Shown: one piece after another, positions 11,034 through 20,692 of the stretch | How the letters are laid out: each line of letters opens with the position of its first letter | Position numbering within the stretch: the first letter of the stretch is position 1 | Source: Prorocentrum cordatum | Taxonomy: Eukaryota > Sar > Dinophyceae > Prorocentrales > Prorocentraceae | Direction of reading: 5' to 3' | Assembly (NCBI GenBank): GCA_963575745.1 | Contig: CAUYUJ010018044.1 | Coordinates: 1 to 64,000, forward strand | Length of the DNA: 64,000 bases | The notes under the pieces: generated by a model | What the model was told of the DNA's origin: nothing | The model's input: only the letters and a program-made list of their open reading frames with translations | Databases searched by the model: none | Program-made: the position numbers and the translations under genes

Positions 11034-11155
11034 TGCTGGCCGATGCGCCGTGTAGGCGCCTGGCCTCTGTCTGTCGGTTCCTCTCGTTTTATGTTGGGTC
11101 TGTTCCGGTATTTGTGTGGGGTCTTCCTTCTTTTCTATTGCATTTGCAAGAAGAC

Positions 11156-11583
11156 CGAGACATATATTGCGGAACAAATTCGACAATTCAATCGCGCATG
11201 ATTCGTGTGGTTTGGAAACGTGAATGGGAATATCATTCAACATACACCACACACAAACATTATGCATAAACATCGAAAACAATTATAAACGTTTCGCGCT
11301 ATCTCGGTCTATCCAATAATGCGCTGGACATATTTTCTTGACATGAGCGGCCAAGAAGACAAATCCCACACACCTATTTTGGGTGTTTTTTTGTGCGTGT
11401 ATTGAATTTTTGCTTGTTTTCTTCAAGGCGTTCATGTCATTCTCTACCCCGATCGCCATTAGAAACAGGAATGCGAACAAACCACAAAACATCGATATTC
11501 TCAAAGTGATGGTAGAAAATTTGGGCGTGGCCATATTTTGGCTAATTCTAGGGGGCGTCTTGCTTGCGTTTCCTAGAATATTT
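11156..11583. repeat. Uninterrupted copy of the dispersed repeat
   Basis: Continuous sequence that matches 5984-6127 in its first third and 8115-8310 in its remaining part. It is the empty-site counterpart of the GC-rich insertion at about 6.13-8.11 kb. Confidence 0.7.
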
Positions 11584-13380
11584 TTTTAAACAATCTTGGC
11601 AGCTCCCTCAGGGCATTTCGGATTTTTTTCGTGATCTAATTTCGGGGAGCTCTTGGCACCATGTCGGGGGACATCGATCTAATATTCTGACGCCGTTACG
11701 AACTTTCGTATTTCGCGCAAGACCTCATGGCCTAATCCAGGGGGGCGGGGTTAGGGGAAAGGCAAAATCGTCTCCAAAAAAAGGAGAACAACGGATGCAA
11801 GAGTTTTTGTTATATATATATATATATAAACACAATAATATAAATACGCGTTAGGAAACCAATTTGCCTGCATTTCTTATATGTACATGTAGTATTATGT
11901 TATTCGGTGTATTTTGTCGCTCCCTACACGCATTCAATACGTACTGTCATGCACTCAGCACGTTTAGTGTGTTCTGTCATTCGCTCCACATGTATGGCAT
12001 GTTTTATCATTCGCTCCTACCGGTTGGCATGCCAATCTTTTTGGCCGAAGCGCCGGGCCGAAGGCTACCGCATTGCTTCCGTCTTTCGTTAAATATTTAT
12101 TCTGCCATTCTCGACTGTTTGAACAGTTGGTATCGGCATTAATTTTTACCACGTAGGCATCCATTTATCAAACCACTTTTTTGTTGTTGTTGAAAAACGT
12201 TGAATGCATAGTAACGACAATCACTTGATACTTGCGAACATTGCTGTGCCCATCTACGAACATAGTATTCCTTTCAACATATACAAGTCTATCGGACATT
12301 GGCACGAATATTGGAGCACGGATCCCAAGGCTTCGTTCGTTCGTTTTTGTTTGTTTGTTGCTTCTATTTGGGAAATTACACAAAACATCGCAATTCAATT
12401 CAAAATTCACATACTGATTCAACTATCGAATGGATTACTTGCAAATGTCCGTAGGCAACTATTCAAAACCATAATCGTAACGATGGAAAGAAGACTCGTT
12501 GTTATTAAACTGAATTGAAATTCGTGAAGCTCACCAATCGAAACAAATATTGGATGAATAAACCCGTTGCGGCCACCGTCATTGTTTTGCCTAGTCCGGT
12601 TTGCAATAAACATTCAATATCTCATCATGATTACATCTCAGTGAAATTACGTACCCAAGATCTCCCCAATACGCGTGGGATCCCTTACTGATATTTGATT
12701 TCAATTTTCACGACAACGCTTATTAACATAAGCGGGCCCGTGTTCTCAAGTTCACTTCGGGTAATTACTCATTTCATATTAGAACCGTATCCCCCGTCTC
12801 GCAGGATAAAAGCAGAAATAACGGCAGAAGAAAAAATGATTCGCAAAACTCATGCACTGAGTTAGCCGTGCAAACAAACCTCCCAAACCACCAGCCTCAA
12901 TCCGGCCCATGCCCGCCTCCATTTACGCTTGTCCACGGCTTTCCGACAATCTGGTCGACGTCGAGGGCAAATTCCATTATGTTATGGGCGAAATGAACGA
13001 CGTAGACATCACTGAATATGGCGACGGGCCTCGTCCACCCATTGTTGAACCGCGTGAACCTTGTGGAACGAACGATCCACTCCATCAGAGACGGCTTGGT
13101 AATAGGCTTTTTTTTGTTCTCCTGGTGTTCGGGCCCGGGGGGTCGGGAAATCAACATATGATCCACGACCTTCGACGCCGTTCACAACGATTCCAGCGAA
13201 TGTCCCATCGAATTCATGACCAATCGCTGGCCTTCTGATGGTATCCCGACGAAGAATAAACGCCAATAAAAATACCAACAAACGCAAACCATTCCAGCGA
13301 CTCCGCCCAGTGTGATTTCGACTACCTCATTAGCTAAGTCGCGCGCTTTCATGCGACATTGAAACTCAAAGCGACTTCGA
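11584..13380. other. Gene-less AT-rich stretch
   Basis: It contains a (TA)n run at about 11811-11828 and otherwise unique-looking AT-rich DNA. No frame shows recognisable domains. Nothing else identified. Confidence 0.6.
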
Positions 13381-13403
13381 TGACGAGGAGGACGGTGAGG
13401 AAT

Positions 13404-13944
13404 CCCACCAGCCCTCTGGGCGTCGGTGGTTTAGAGCGTTTCCTCTTCCACCCCTCCTTCTTCCCCTTCAGGGAGGGGTTTACCCCTCCCCCTACCCCCT
13501 CCCCGCTGACCTGGACAGGGGGTTCCGCGGCGCGTTGGAGCGCCCAAGATCGACCCCTGGGAGGGCTAAAATTCGACACCCCCAACGAGGATCGTGGCTC
13601 CTGAGGGGGGACTGTAATTAGGGAACCCCCCTTCGTTGATCGATCTCCTCCAAGATGGCTCCGATGCCCCCCAAGAGGCCCCCGGGAGGCCCCCAAGAGA
13701 CCCCCAAGAGGCTCCAAGAGACCACCCAGAGGCACCCAAGAAGCGCCCAGGAGGCCCCAAGAAGCGCCCAGGAGGCCCCCAAACGCCCCAAGATGGCCCC
13801 AAGAGGCCCCAAGAGGCCCACAGGAGGCCCCAAAGAGGATCCCGAACGGCCCACAGAGGCCCCCCCGAGGCACCCAAGACGCCGAAAAGCCCCTCAGGAC
13901 GACCCTCTACTTGCCTGGGCGTCGTTTCTGGACGGGCTGGTGGG
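13404..13944 (+). mobile_element. Composite TIR-minisatellite element, copy A (541 bp)
   Basis: Perfect 11 bp terminal inverted repeats: CCCACCAGCCC at 13404-13414 and GGGCTGGTGGG at 13934-13944. Inside, in order: leader CGTCGGTGGTTTAGAGCG, a pyrimidine-rich CCTCTTCCACCCCTCC block, AGGGGTTTACCCCTCCCCC, a TGGACAGGGGGTTCCGCGG block, GTTGATCGATCTCCTCCAAG near 13636, then a CCCCAAGAGGCCCC minisatellite (about 13650-13890). The right end is followed by GATACGCGAAGCGTC, also seen after other copies. No coding capacity: it would be non-autonomous. Confidence 0.75.
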
Positions 13945-14098
13945 GATACGCGAAGCGTCTAGAATTCTTTGTTACAAGAATTCGCGATGCAAACAACTCG
14001 CCAACGACTTCCACATATTATTCCACGTACATATCACCAACAATACGGTTCCTCAGACTTTTCCTGCCTATGTCCGCTTTGGGCGAAGCCAGTAATTT

Positions 14099-14818
14099 CC
14101 ACCAGCCCTGTGCAAGTGGTCAAACGATGTTTTTCTTTCAGAAAAACCTTTCTTCTCCTTTGGAGAAGGGTTTACCGCTCCCCCTACTCCCTCCCCTGGA
14201 CCTGGCAGAGAGTCGCCCAAGATGGCCTCCAAGATCGCCGAACATAGCTAACAACATGCCTCCAAGAGTTCCAAGAGGGCCACACAACGATTCCAGGTGC
14301 TATTGGACACCCCCCAAGACATCTCCGAGAAGCCAGCATCCTTCAACAACCTGAGGAAATCACGGATTTTTGCCCTTGAGGCCTCAAGATGGCCCTAAGA
14401 TGGCCCAAGAGAGCTCCAAGAAGAGTCCAAGAGGCTCCCAAGACTCCAAAATCGCCCCAAGAGGGCCGCAAGAGCGTCCCAAGAGGCTATTGCGATGGCC
14501 CCGGAGGGGGGAGGGAAATCGAGGACCCCACCTCCTTGGATCGATGGTCTCCAAAAACGCCCCAGGAGGCGCCCCATAGGCGCCCCAAAAGAGCCCCAAG
14601 AGGAGCCCAAGACACCGACAAAGCCCAAAGAGGACCTGAAGACCCCCCAATCTAGCTCCGTAGCTCCAAGCAGGCCTCCGATGCTCCAAAATAGCCTCCA
14701 AGATGGCTTAACACCCTTCTCCTTCTCCTTTCCTTGCACGTTTTGTTTCACTATACGTGTCTCTTCGTCCCCTTTCCCGTCAACTCTCATAGGCAGAGCC
14801 TCTGAATGGGCTGGTGGG
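14099..14818 (+). mobile_element. Composite TIR-minisatellite element, copy C (~720 bp)
   Basis: Left end CCACCAGCCC at 14099-14108 and right end GGGCTGGTGGG at 14808-14818, followed by CACTCGCGAAGCGT. The interior carries the pyrimidine-rich leader, GGGTTTACCGCTCCCCC and CCAAGAGG minisatellite. It lies only 155 bp from copy A in the same orientation. Confidence 0.7.
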
Positions 14819-15294
14819 CACTCGCGAAGCGTAAACAAGTATCTCCTTCTGCAAATGCTGGATACAATGCCGATCCATGCTACGAGCGACTGGGCCATTG
14901 GAACCTACTGCAATATCGGTGATCTGGGTTCAACAAATCCAAAATTTGGGATGCAACGGGTTTGAACGATGCACCTCAAGTGGTTGGGACACGTCGCGCA
15001 AACATGCATGGTGTACATAGGTTTCTTACGAATGATACTTTCCACAACTATTACCCGACGTTGTGGGATTTTGGGGTACGGGGCCGACACGGCGTCGTAT
15101 CATGATTGTCACAATAAGGATTCCAAGTCCAGGGTGTCAACACGAATGGTTGTTGACATCGGCCTGTACAAGAACACATTCTCCAAAAGGCGATTCAAAG
15201 ATACGCGTCTCTAGCGAATCTGGAAATGGCATATGTGGATGTAGCAAGATACATTCTCAACTTTCGGCAGTACCTGGTTGGTGATGTCCATGTA
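14819..15294. other. Gene-less stretch
   Basis: No recognisable gene; short unremarkable open frames only. Confidence 0.6.
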
Positions 15295-15437
15295 GTGCCC
15301 GGGTGCCTGGGTGCCCGGGTGCCTGTAGCCCTATAGCCCTATAGCCCTATAGTCTTATAGCCCCATAGCCCCATAGCCCTGTAGCCCTATAGCCCCATAG
15401 CCCTATAGCCCTACAACCCTATAGCCCTAAAAAGATT
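15295..15437 (+). repeat. CCCTATAG array, copy 2
   Basis: A (GCCCGGGTGCCTGG) stretch at 15296-15330 leads into about a dozen CCCTATAG/CCCCATAG octamers and ends in CCCTAAAAAGATT at 15425-15437, identical to the end of copy 1. Confidence 0.85.
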
Positions 15438-16174
15438 AGTTTTTTTTTGTTTTTTGTTTTTCGGTATCGTTACAGCTGGCATCCAATTCTTATTTCAAAC
15501 CCTCGACCTCGCGTCGGCACCCGCAGCGCGTGGTTGCGCTTCCATCTGAACGCGCCAGGCTTGGCTTCCCCTCCCCCCCTCGCAATCGACCGCAACGCAT
15601 ACGCGGCGCACTCTAAAGTGCGCATTCGTTTCCCGAGGGGTGGGGCCGGTCGACCAGGCGGCGCGTTTTCCGCCCCAGGACCGGTCCCGAATCCCGGCCC
15701 AAATCCCAAATCGTCCTGCCTGACTACCTTTGGATATCTTTCCGAGCAGGGATCTTTACAAATGCAAAATCTGCAAATCGGCTGCACTTAGGAGTGACCC
15801 TGGGTTCGAGTGACCTTTGGTGCGCGGCTTTTTAGGGGCCGTGGGGGGACCGGGCATGAACGCCTAAGGCTTACTCTCGCATCGCGTTCGGCGATCGGGG
15901 GAGCCGAGTGGGTCCGCGCCAAAGGTCACTCGGGCGAAGACGTCATCGCGACGCGGCCCGGCAGAGCCAGACTTCATCGTGATGGCCCCCAGCAGCGTCT
16001 GCTTCCGCAGCGCCTTAGGGGCACCATTCGGGGCGTTCGAATCCAATTAGCGGAATTCTGCGGTTGCCCGGTGGCGCGAAGAATCTTTCGAGGCGCGTCC
16101 CGCCGATCGTTGATGCGGCGCAGCAGCACTGGCTGGCGCGGTTGCGTTAGACACTGAAGCCGCGCACGAAATGT
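15438..16174. other. Gene-less GC-rich stretch
   Basis: Open on several frames because of high GC. No frame has recognisable protein features and no RNA gene is apparent. Confidence 0.5.
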
Positions 16175-16379
16175 CTCCTAGATGGGGTTCGAGCAGATGG
16201 GGTTAAAGGATCGCGCCGCATCGTCAATGCATCGCCGATGCATCGGCGACGTCGGCGACACATCCGCGACGTCGGCATGGGGAGAATCGGGCTCCACATC
16301 GAGCCGCACCGTCGATGCATCAGCGATGCGGCGCGATCCTCCGACCCCATCTGCTCGGACCCCATCAGGGAGGCCTAGA
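16175..16379. mobile_element. Foldback (MITE-like) element, GATGGGGTC family, copy 1
   Basis: Left arm CTCCTAGATGGGGTTCGAGC then AGATGGGG and GGATCGCGCCGCATCG; right arm GATGCGGCGCGATCC, then CCGACCCCATCTGCTCGGAC and CCCATCAGGGAGGCCTAG. The arms are mutually complementary over roughly 50 bp. The centre is rich in CGATGCATCG and GGCGACGTCGGCGAC palindromes. A second copy is at 35208-35419 and a half copy at 52530-52611. Confidence 0.75.
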
Positions 16380-17039
16380 CAAGGTTTCTCCAGCCTGGGG
16401 CCATTGTTGCGTGTAGTCGAGCTGCGCCCGCCACGCCGCTTGATGCCAGTTCTCTCCCCGGACCTCCCTGCGTCTGGACAGTGTTTGGCCATCTTCGGCC
16501 TTCAAGGGGCCCTCACCGAGCCCTCGGGCCGACAGAAACTACCCAGGATGAGAAACCGGCGCCGGGGAAAAGGTCCAGACCACCCAGGGCCCGCGTCGTG
16601 ACAAATCACAACGCAGAGGGGCGATCTTGGTCAGGACATTGACAGGACAGCCCTGCTGTCCGATGGCTGCCTGCTGCTCCTCTTCTGCTCCTGCTGCTCC
16701 TTTCATCTCGATCAGGGGAGACCGTGCTCGGAACTAAATACACCAATCTTTCGGCAACAAAACCACGACTGCCCATAGAAGCCCAAACCGGAAGGAGTTG
16801 CAGCTGGACCAGTTGGACTGCCCCAGAAATAAAAGCACGGCCAGGGCGCGAAAACACACTAACCTTGGAGGAATCGCACCCGCCTTGTCCCATCAAGAAT
16901 GGAACAGCCCGAACGCGGAAAAAAGTCAAGAGGATTTCGAAAAGCCCTCATAATGTTTTTGCCTTTTTTGTTTTCCGATGCGCAGCGAATGAATGCTGCT
17001 TGCATCCAAGAAGCAAGGTTCTCAACAACAGAGCGCGAG
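16380..17039. other. Gene-less stretch
   Basis: Nothing recognisable on either strand. Confidence 0.5.
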
Positions 17040-17905
17040 ACATGTGGCGCTGGCATACCGTGCCGTGCTGTGCCCGAGTGCCGTGCCGTGCTTAGGCTCC
17101 AGACTGCGAGAGATGTACCGCGCCGTGCGTAGGTGGTAAGCTGTGGAAAATGCGCCGTGCCGAGCCCAGGCGTCGCGCCGTGCCCAAAGTCTGGCATGCG
17201 ACAAGTGAATGTGTGGTGCCGTGCCGTGCCTAGGATCTGAATGTGACCAAGATGCCCAAGTTGTATAATGCGAAGACGAGCACCGCACCGCGCCCGCCGC
17301 GTGCCGCGCCGTGCCCAAATTCTACCATTCGGCAAACTCGCCGTGCCTTGCAATGCAATGCCCGCCCGACGTCCCTAGAATGCGAAACATATGTGCCATG
17401 CCGTGCCCTGCCCGCGTGCCCTGCCGTGCCTATGTTTTTTTTGCGCCGGCGGCGAGGTATGGGTCGTCTGCGCTAGCGGGAAGGCCCAAACGGCGGTGCC
17501 GTTAGGGCGAACTGTACTACCGCTTGTGGCTGCAGGATTGGAAGGCCCACATGCTACGCCCACCTGGAGAAGCAGCAGCCCTTCGACGTGATCTCGGACT
17601 CGCTCAACCCTACATCGATCCGAAACTACGACGCCCTGCCACCTACGGGGAGTTCGTCAGCGAGTTCCTGGGCAGGATGCAGGAGGGGGAGGGACAAGGA
17701 CGCGGCCGAAAGCGGGGCGGATGCCGTGCCTAAACACAAACACATATGGACGACGTGGCCGCGCCGTGCCCGCGTGCCGCGAAGTGGCCAAATTTTTTTG
17801 GCGCGCGGCAGGCGTGCCGTGCCGTGCCCGCACGCCGAGCCGTGCCATGCCCGGACATGAATGTAGACGACCTTGCAGTGTCGTGCCCGCGTGCCGTGCT
17901 GCGCC
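17040..17905. repeat. GTGCC/CCGTGCC-rich degenerate tandem repeats
   Basis: CCGTGCCGTGCCC-type units occur densely at 17040-17440 and 17725-17905 and again at 22618-22665. Between the two blocks (about 17480-17720) is an open stretch reading YYRLWLQDWKAH in one frame and DVISDSLNPTSIRNYDALPP in another; no family was recognised and it may be a frameshifted coding relic. Confidence 0.6.
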
Positions 17906-17907
17906 CA

Positions 17908-17941
17908 GGAGGAGGAGGAGGAGGAGGAGGAGGAGGAGGAG
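17908..17941. repeat. (GGA)n microsatellite
   Basis: About eleven uninterrupted GGA units. Confidence 0.95.
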
Positions 17942-18194
17942 ACGACGTAACCAAGAAGGTCCGTCCGACCGCCAACCTCGACCTCGGTCGACGCGAACGC
18001 ATCGACAGAGGGAGAGCGGGTCCCAGCTGGGTGGCGCTTGGGTTCATTTTCGGCCTCCCGAAGGGCGTCGCAACCCGTTGCCACTTCCGCCACCAGGAGG
18101 GCCCGCGCAAAAAATGGCGCTCGCAGCAGACCAGATGTGAGGAGATTCGCCTCGCGAACGAGGGCAAAAAAAAAAAGGAGGGTGGAAGGACAGA

Positions 18195-18215
18195 GCCTGT
18201 CATTGCATGACAGGC
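18195..18215 (-). other. Perfect 9 bp stem-loop near LINE 3' end
   Basis: GCCTGTCAT / TGC / ATGACAGGC. A short terminal hairpin is a common 3' recognition structure in LINE and tRNA-end SINE families; that role here is inference. Confidence 0.7.
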
Positions 18216-18474
18216 CCCACCCCCCTAAAGAATGAGCCGAGAGGCGCAGGGCACTGCGGGAGAGTCATCGACCGCAACATGCCAACGCCTCTGGTGCCTC
18301 TGTCAATCCCACATCCAACCCATGCCCGTCCTGCCCCAGCCCCACCGAGAGATTGAGAGTGCACGCGGCGCTGTGCGAGAGAGCCCTCGATCGCACAGCA
18401 AGCTAGGTTATGAATGTGACCCCCACCCCTGATATTCACACCGGCCCAACACGAATAAAGAAGAGGGCACGTGC

Positions 18475-20658
18475 TTATCTTTCGAGTGCCAACTCTGCGG
18501 CACCTCGAATGTCGGTGGCCTGCTGCAATGTCATAGTTTGCGCCCTCGGCGCTTTATGGTACATCTGGAAGGCAAGTGCTGTCGCCTTAAGGCACTCGGC
18601 TCGACTGAGCTCGGCGCCTTCGATCTGATAATCGCTCTCTTCCCCGAGGCCTAGGAGAGTGAGCGGGCTGGCTGGAAAGTGCCTGCGTGCCCATGCTGGG
18701 TGGCAGGCGCAATGATAATATAATCTTGGGCAGTTCAAATAGTGCGATATCGCATCTGGGGCAGTGCACCCCCAGACGCAGCTGGTTGGGGGGTGCCCGA
18801 TATGGAGTCTGTGGGTGGTCGTCCACGCGCCACACAGCGTTTTGAAAATGCTCCACTGCCAGGACGGCTTGAGGGTCGCAAGGCAAGTTTTGCATGCAGC
18901 CCACCTCCCAACGACCGACCTCAGCCCCCCAGGAATCTCCACTTGCCAAGCGAGCAGCCTCTTGCCAAGAGTGGTGTGAAAGGAATCGGGAAAGGCAAAT
19001 GGGCGGAGCGTGCGTGCAAATATCCTCTGCGGATGAGGGCGAAGGGCTTCCTGTTCCGCACGTGCGGTGTGCTCGCGCGCTGCTCGAAATGCATCTCGCC
19101 ACCCAGCAGCATTAGGGAAGCGAGGAGGCGGCAACCTTGAACGTTCTAGAAATTGGGCGATTGAAAATGGTCGCCGCCAGCACGGTGCCGAGAACTTTCC
19201 TGCAATAATGCGAACGATGGTAGCATTGTCCTGCGCATGCTGCTTCAGGCTAGACAACGCTCTCTGCCAAACATGATTCAGTGTGCGAAATGATGTACGC
19301 CATGCACTAGCCCAGCCAAGCAGCTGGACAGAGGACGGGGCAATGGCTAAAAACGATGGGAGGGCATTCAGATCGGCGAGGCTGAGGCTGTTCGGCGGGA
19401 GCCTGAGCAGCTTGTGCAATGCCTCCCTCATCTGGTAGTCGTAGTTGATGGCACGCATCAAGGCGCCGAACTCCTGCCGCTCGCCGAGCTCGACGCAGCC
19501 GTTGGAGACGGTCAGGAAGCGCTCGCCGTCGGCCGTGGTGGCCATCAGCTTGTAGGCGGTGCCAACATCGTTGCGCCAGACACATCGTGAGATAGCTCGG
19601 AGCGTGATAAGGCGCCCCCCCTTGGCACGAGGGTCCTTGGCGGAAATCGGCATGCGCTGCAACTCATTGCGGACTTGGCGTGCCGCCTCAGACATGAAGT
19701 CCTTCATGCATCTCCACTGGTAGACCGCAGGAAATCGATGTAGTTGTGCAGCATCGAGAAGCTGACCGAGAATTTCACCATAGCGCGGATCTCGAAGGAC
19801 GTGCTCTGGTATGCCTGTCTGTTCACTCTGGCGGGCTCGATCCCTAAGATGCAGGGTGATCGGCGTGTGGTCGCTGAGCCTGGAGTCCGAGATGGCGGCA
19901 GCATCAATATCCACCTCCGCGATCACCTCAACGTCGAGCAGGTAGTACGCTGGGGTGGCAATGAAGAACCTATCCAGTGTAGCCGCCGTGGACGTATCTC
20001 TGCAGTAATGTGTAGGGCAGTCCGTGGAGATCTCCGTAACCATCGCAAAGAGTCTTTCCCAGAACGCTTGCAAAGGTTGAGTGCCCCGAGCCGTCTCAGC
20101 AGGCAGCGTTCCTGGCGAGAATGTCTGAGAAACAGGATCGGTGTAGCTACGTGTAGGACCTGACTTGACATTGAAATCTCCAGCAGCCACAAACGCTCTA
20201 GTAACAGGGTTCTCAATATTCCATTGAACCATGTCCTTCCATGTGTGCGCAATCTTGGTCTGGGCAATGATGTCCAACTCGAAGTTGTGCACATTCATGA
20301 TCTTCATCGTGAAGTTGTCGGCGGCGTTGTGTATTGTGAGAAGGGCCACCCTTCCCGCGGCCAATATCTGATGGTCAAAGAACACCTGAGGGTCCTCCTG
20401 GTCACGATCTGCCATTGGCACCAAGAATGCTGTGCCTCCCGCCTTCTGCGAGAGGTGATTGTAGAAGATCTTGTAAGGGTATGGATACGTAGCGAGGGCC
20501 GCCTGCAATTTAGGTAGTGTTCCACGGCATTCCTGCAATAAGATAACCGCTTTCTTACGCATGAACGAGACAAGTTTGTTCATCTTGGCTTTGCGGCGCC
20601 TTGGACGATAGCAAATCAAACTCCTGGCATTCCACGATATGATGGTACCATTGCGCAT
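18475..20658 (-). CDS. LINE ORF2: AP-type endonuclease plus C-terminal zinc motif, no reverse transcriptase (727 aa)
   Basis: Start chosen at the ATG opening MRNGTIISWNARSL, 34 nt after the ORF1 stop. The endonuclease/exonuclease/phosphatase fold is marked by W9-N10-A11, the catalytic-type LLQECRG (E43), GDFN (160-163), LDRFF (228-232) and SDHTP (262-266), in the correct order. This domain nicks target DNA for target-primed reverse transcription. The C-terminus carries C627-x3-C631-x7-H639-x3-C643, matching the zinc knuckle usual at LINE ORF2 ends. Between them I find no fingers-palm motifs and no FADD/YxDD box, and the protein is far shorter than usual LINE ORF2 proteins (over 1000 aa). The frame is open throughout, so the RT loss was in frame or this is a distinct form. 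The copy could not move without a helper RT. Confidence 0.85.
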   Translation of the reverse strand: MRNGTIISWNARSLICYRPRRRKAKMNKLVSFMRKKAVILLQECRGTLPKLQAALATYPYPYKIFYNHLSQKAGGTAFLVPMADRDQEDPQVFFDHQILAAGRVALLTIHNAADNFTMKIMNVHNFELDIIAQTKIAHTWKDMVQWNIENPVTRAFVAAGDFNVKSGPTRSYTDPVSQTFSPGTLPAETARGTQPLQAFWERLFAMVTEISTDCPTHYCRDTSTAATLDRFFIATPAYYLLDVEVIAEVDIDAAAISDSRLSDHTPITLHLRDRARQSEQTGIPEHVLRDPRYGEILGQLLDAAQLHRFPAVYQWRCMKDFMSEAARQVRNELQRMPISAKDPRAKGGRLITLRAISRCVWRNDVGTAYKLMATTADGERFLTVSNGCVELGERQEFGALMRAINYDYQMREALHKLLRLPPNSLSLADLNALPSFLAIAPSSVQLLGWASAWRTSFRTLNHVWQRALSSLKQHAQDNATIVRIIAGKFSAPCWRRPFSIAQFLERSRLPPPRFPNAAGWRDAFRAAREHTARAEQEALRPHPQRIFARTLRPFAFPDSFHTTLGKRLLAWQVEIPGGLRSVVGRWAACKTCLATLKPSWQWSIFKTLCGAWTTTHRLHIGHPPTSCVWGCTAPDAISHYLNCPRLYYHCACHPAWARRHFPASPLTLLGLGEESDYQIEGAELSRAECLKATALAFQMYHKAPRAQTMTLQQATDIRGAAELALER

Positions 20659-20692
20659 TGACGGTGATGTTGACCAGGGTGACCACCTTCTG

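Noticed and set aside
9590-11282. Several 300-450 codon open frames on both strands
   Set aside because: They result from a stop-free purine-rich satellite; at least five frames are open at once and the proteins are repeats of Arg/Glu/Ser or Pro/Ser.
15790-15810. GGGTTCGAGT as a tRNA T-loop
   Set aside because: No acceptor stem, D-arm or anticodon arm could be placed upstream.
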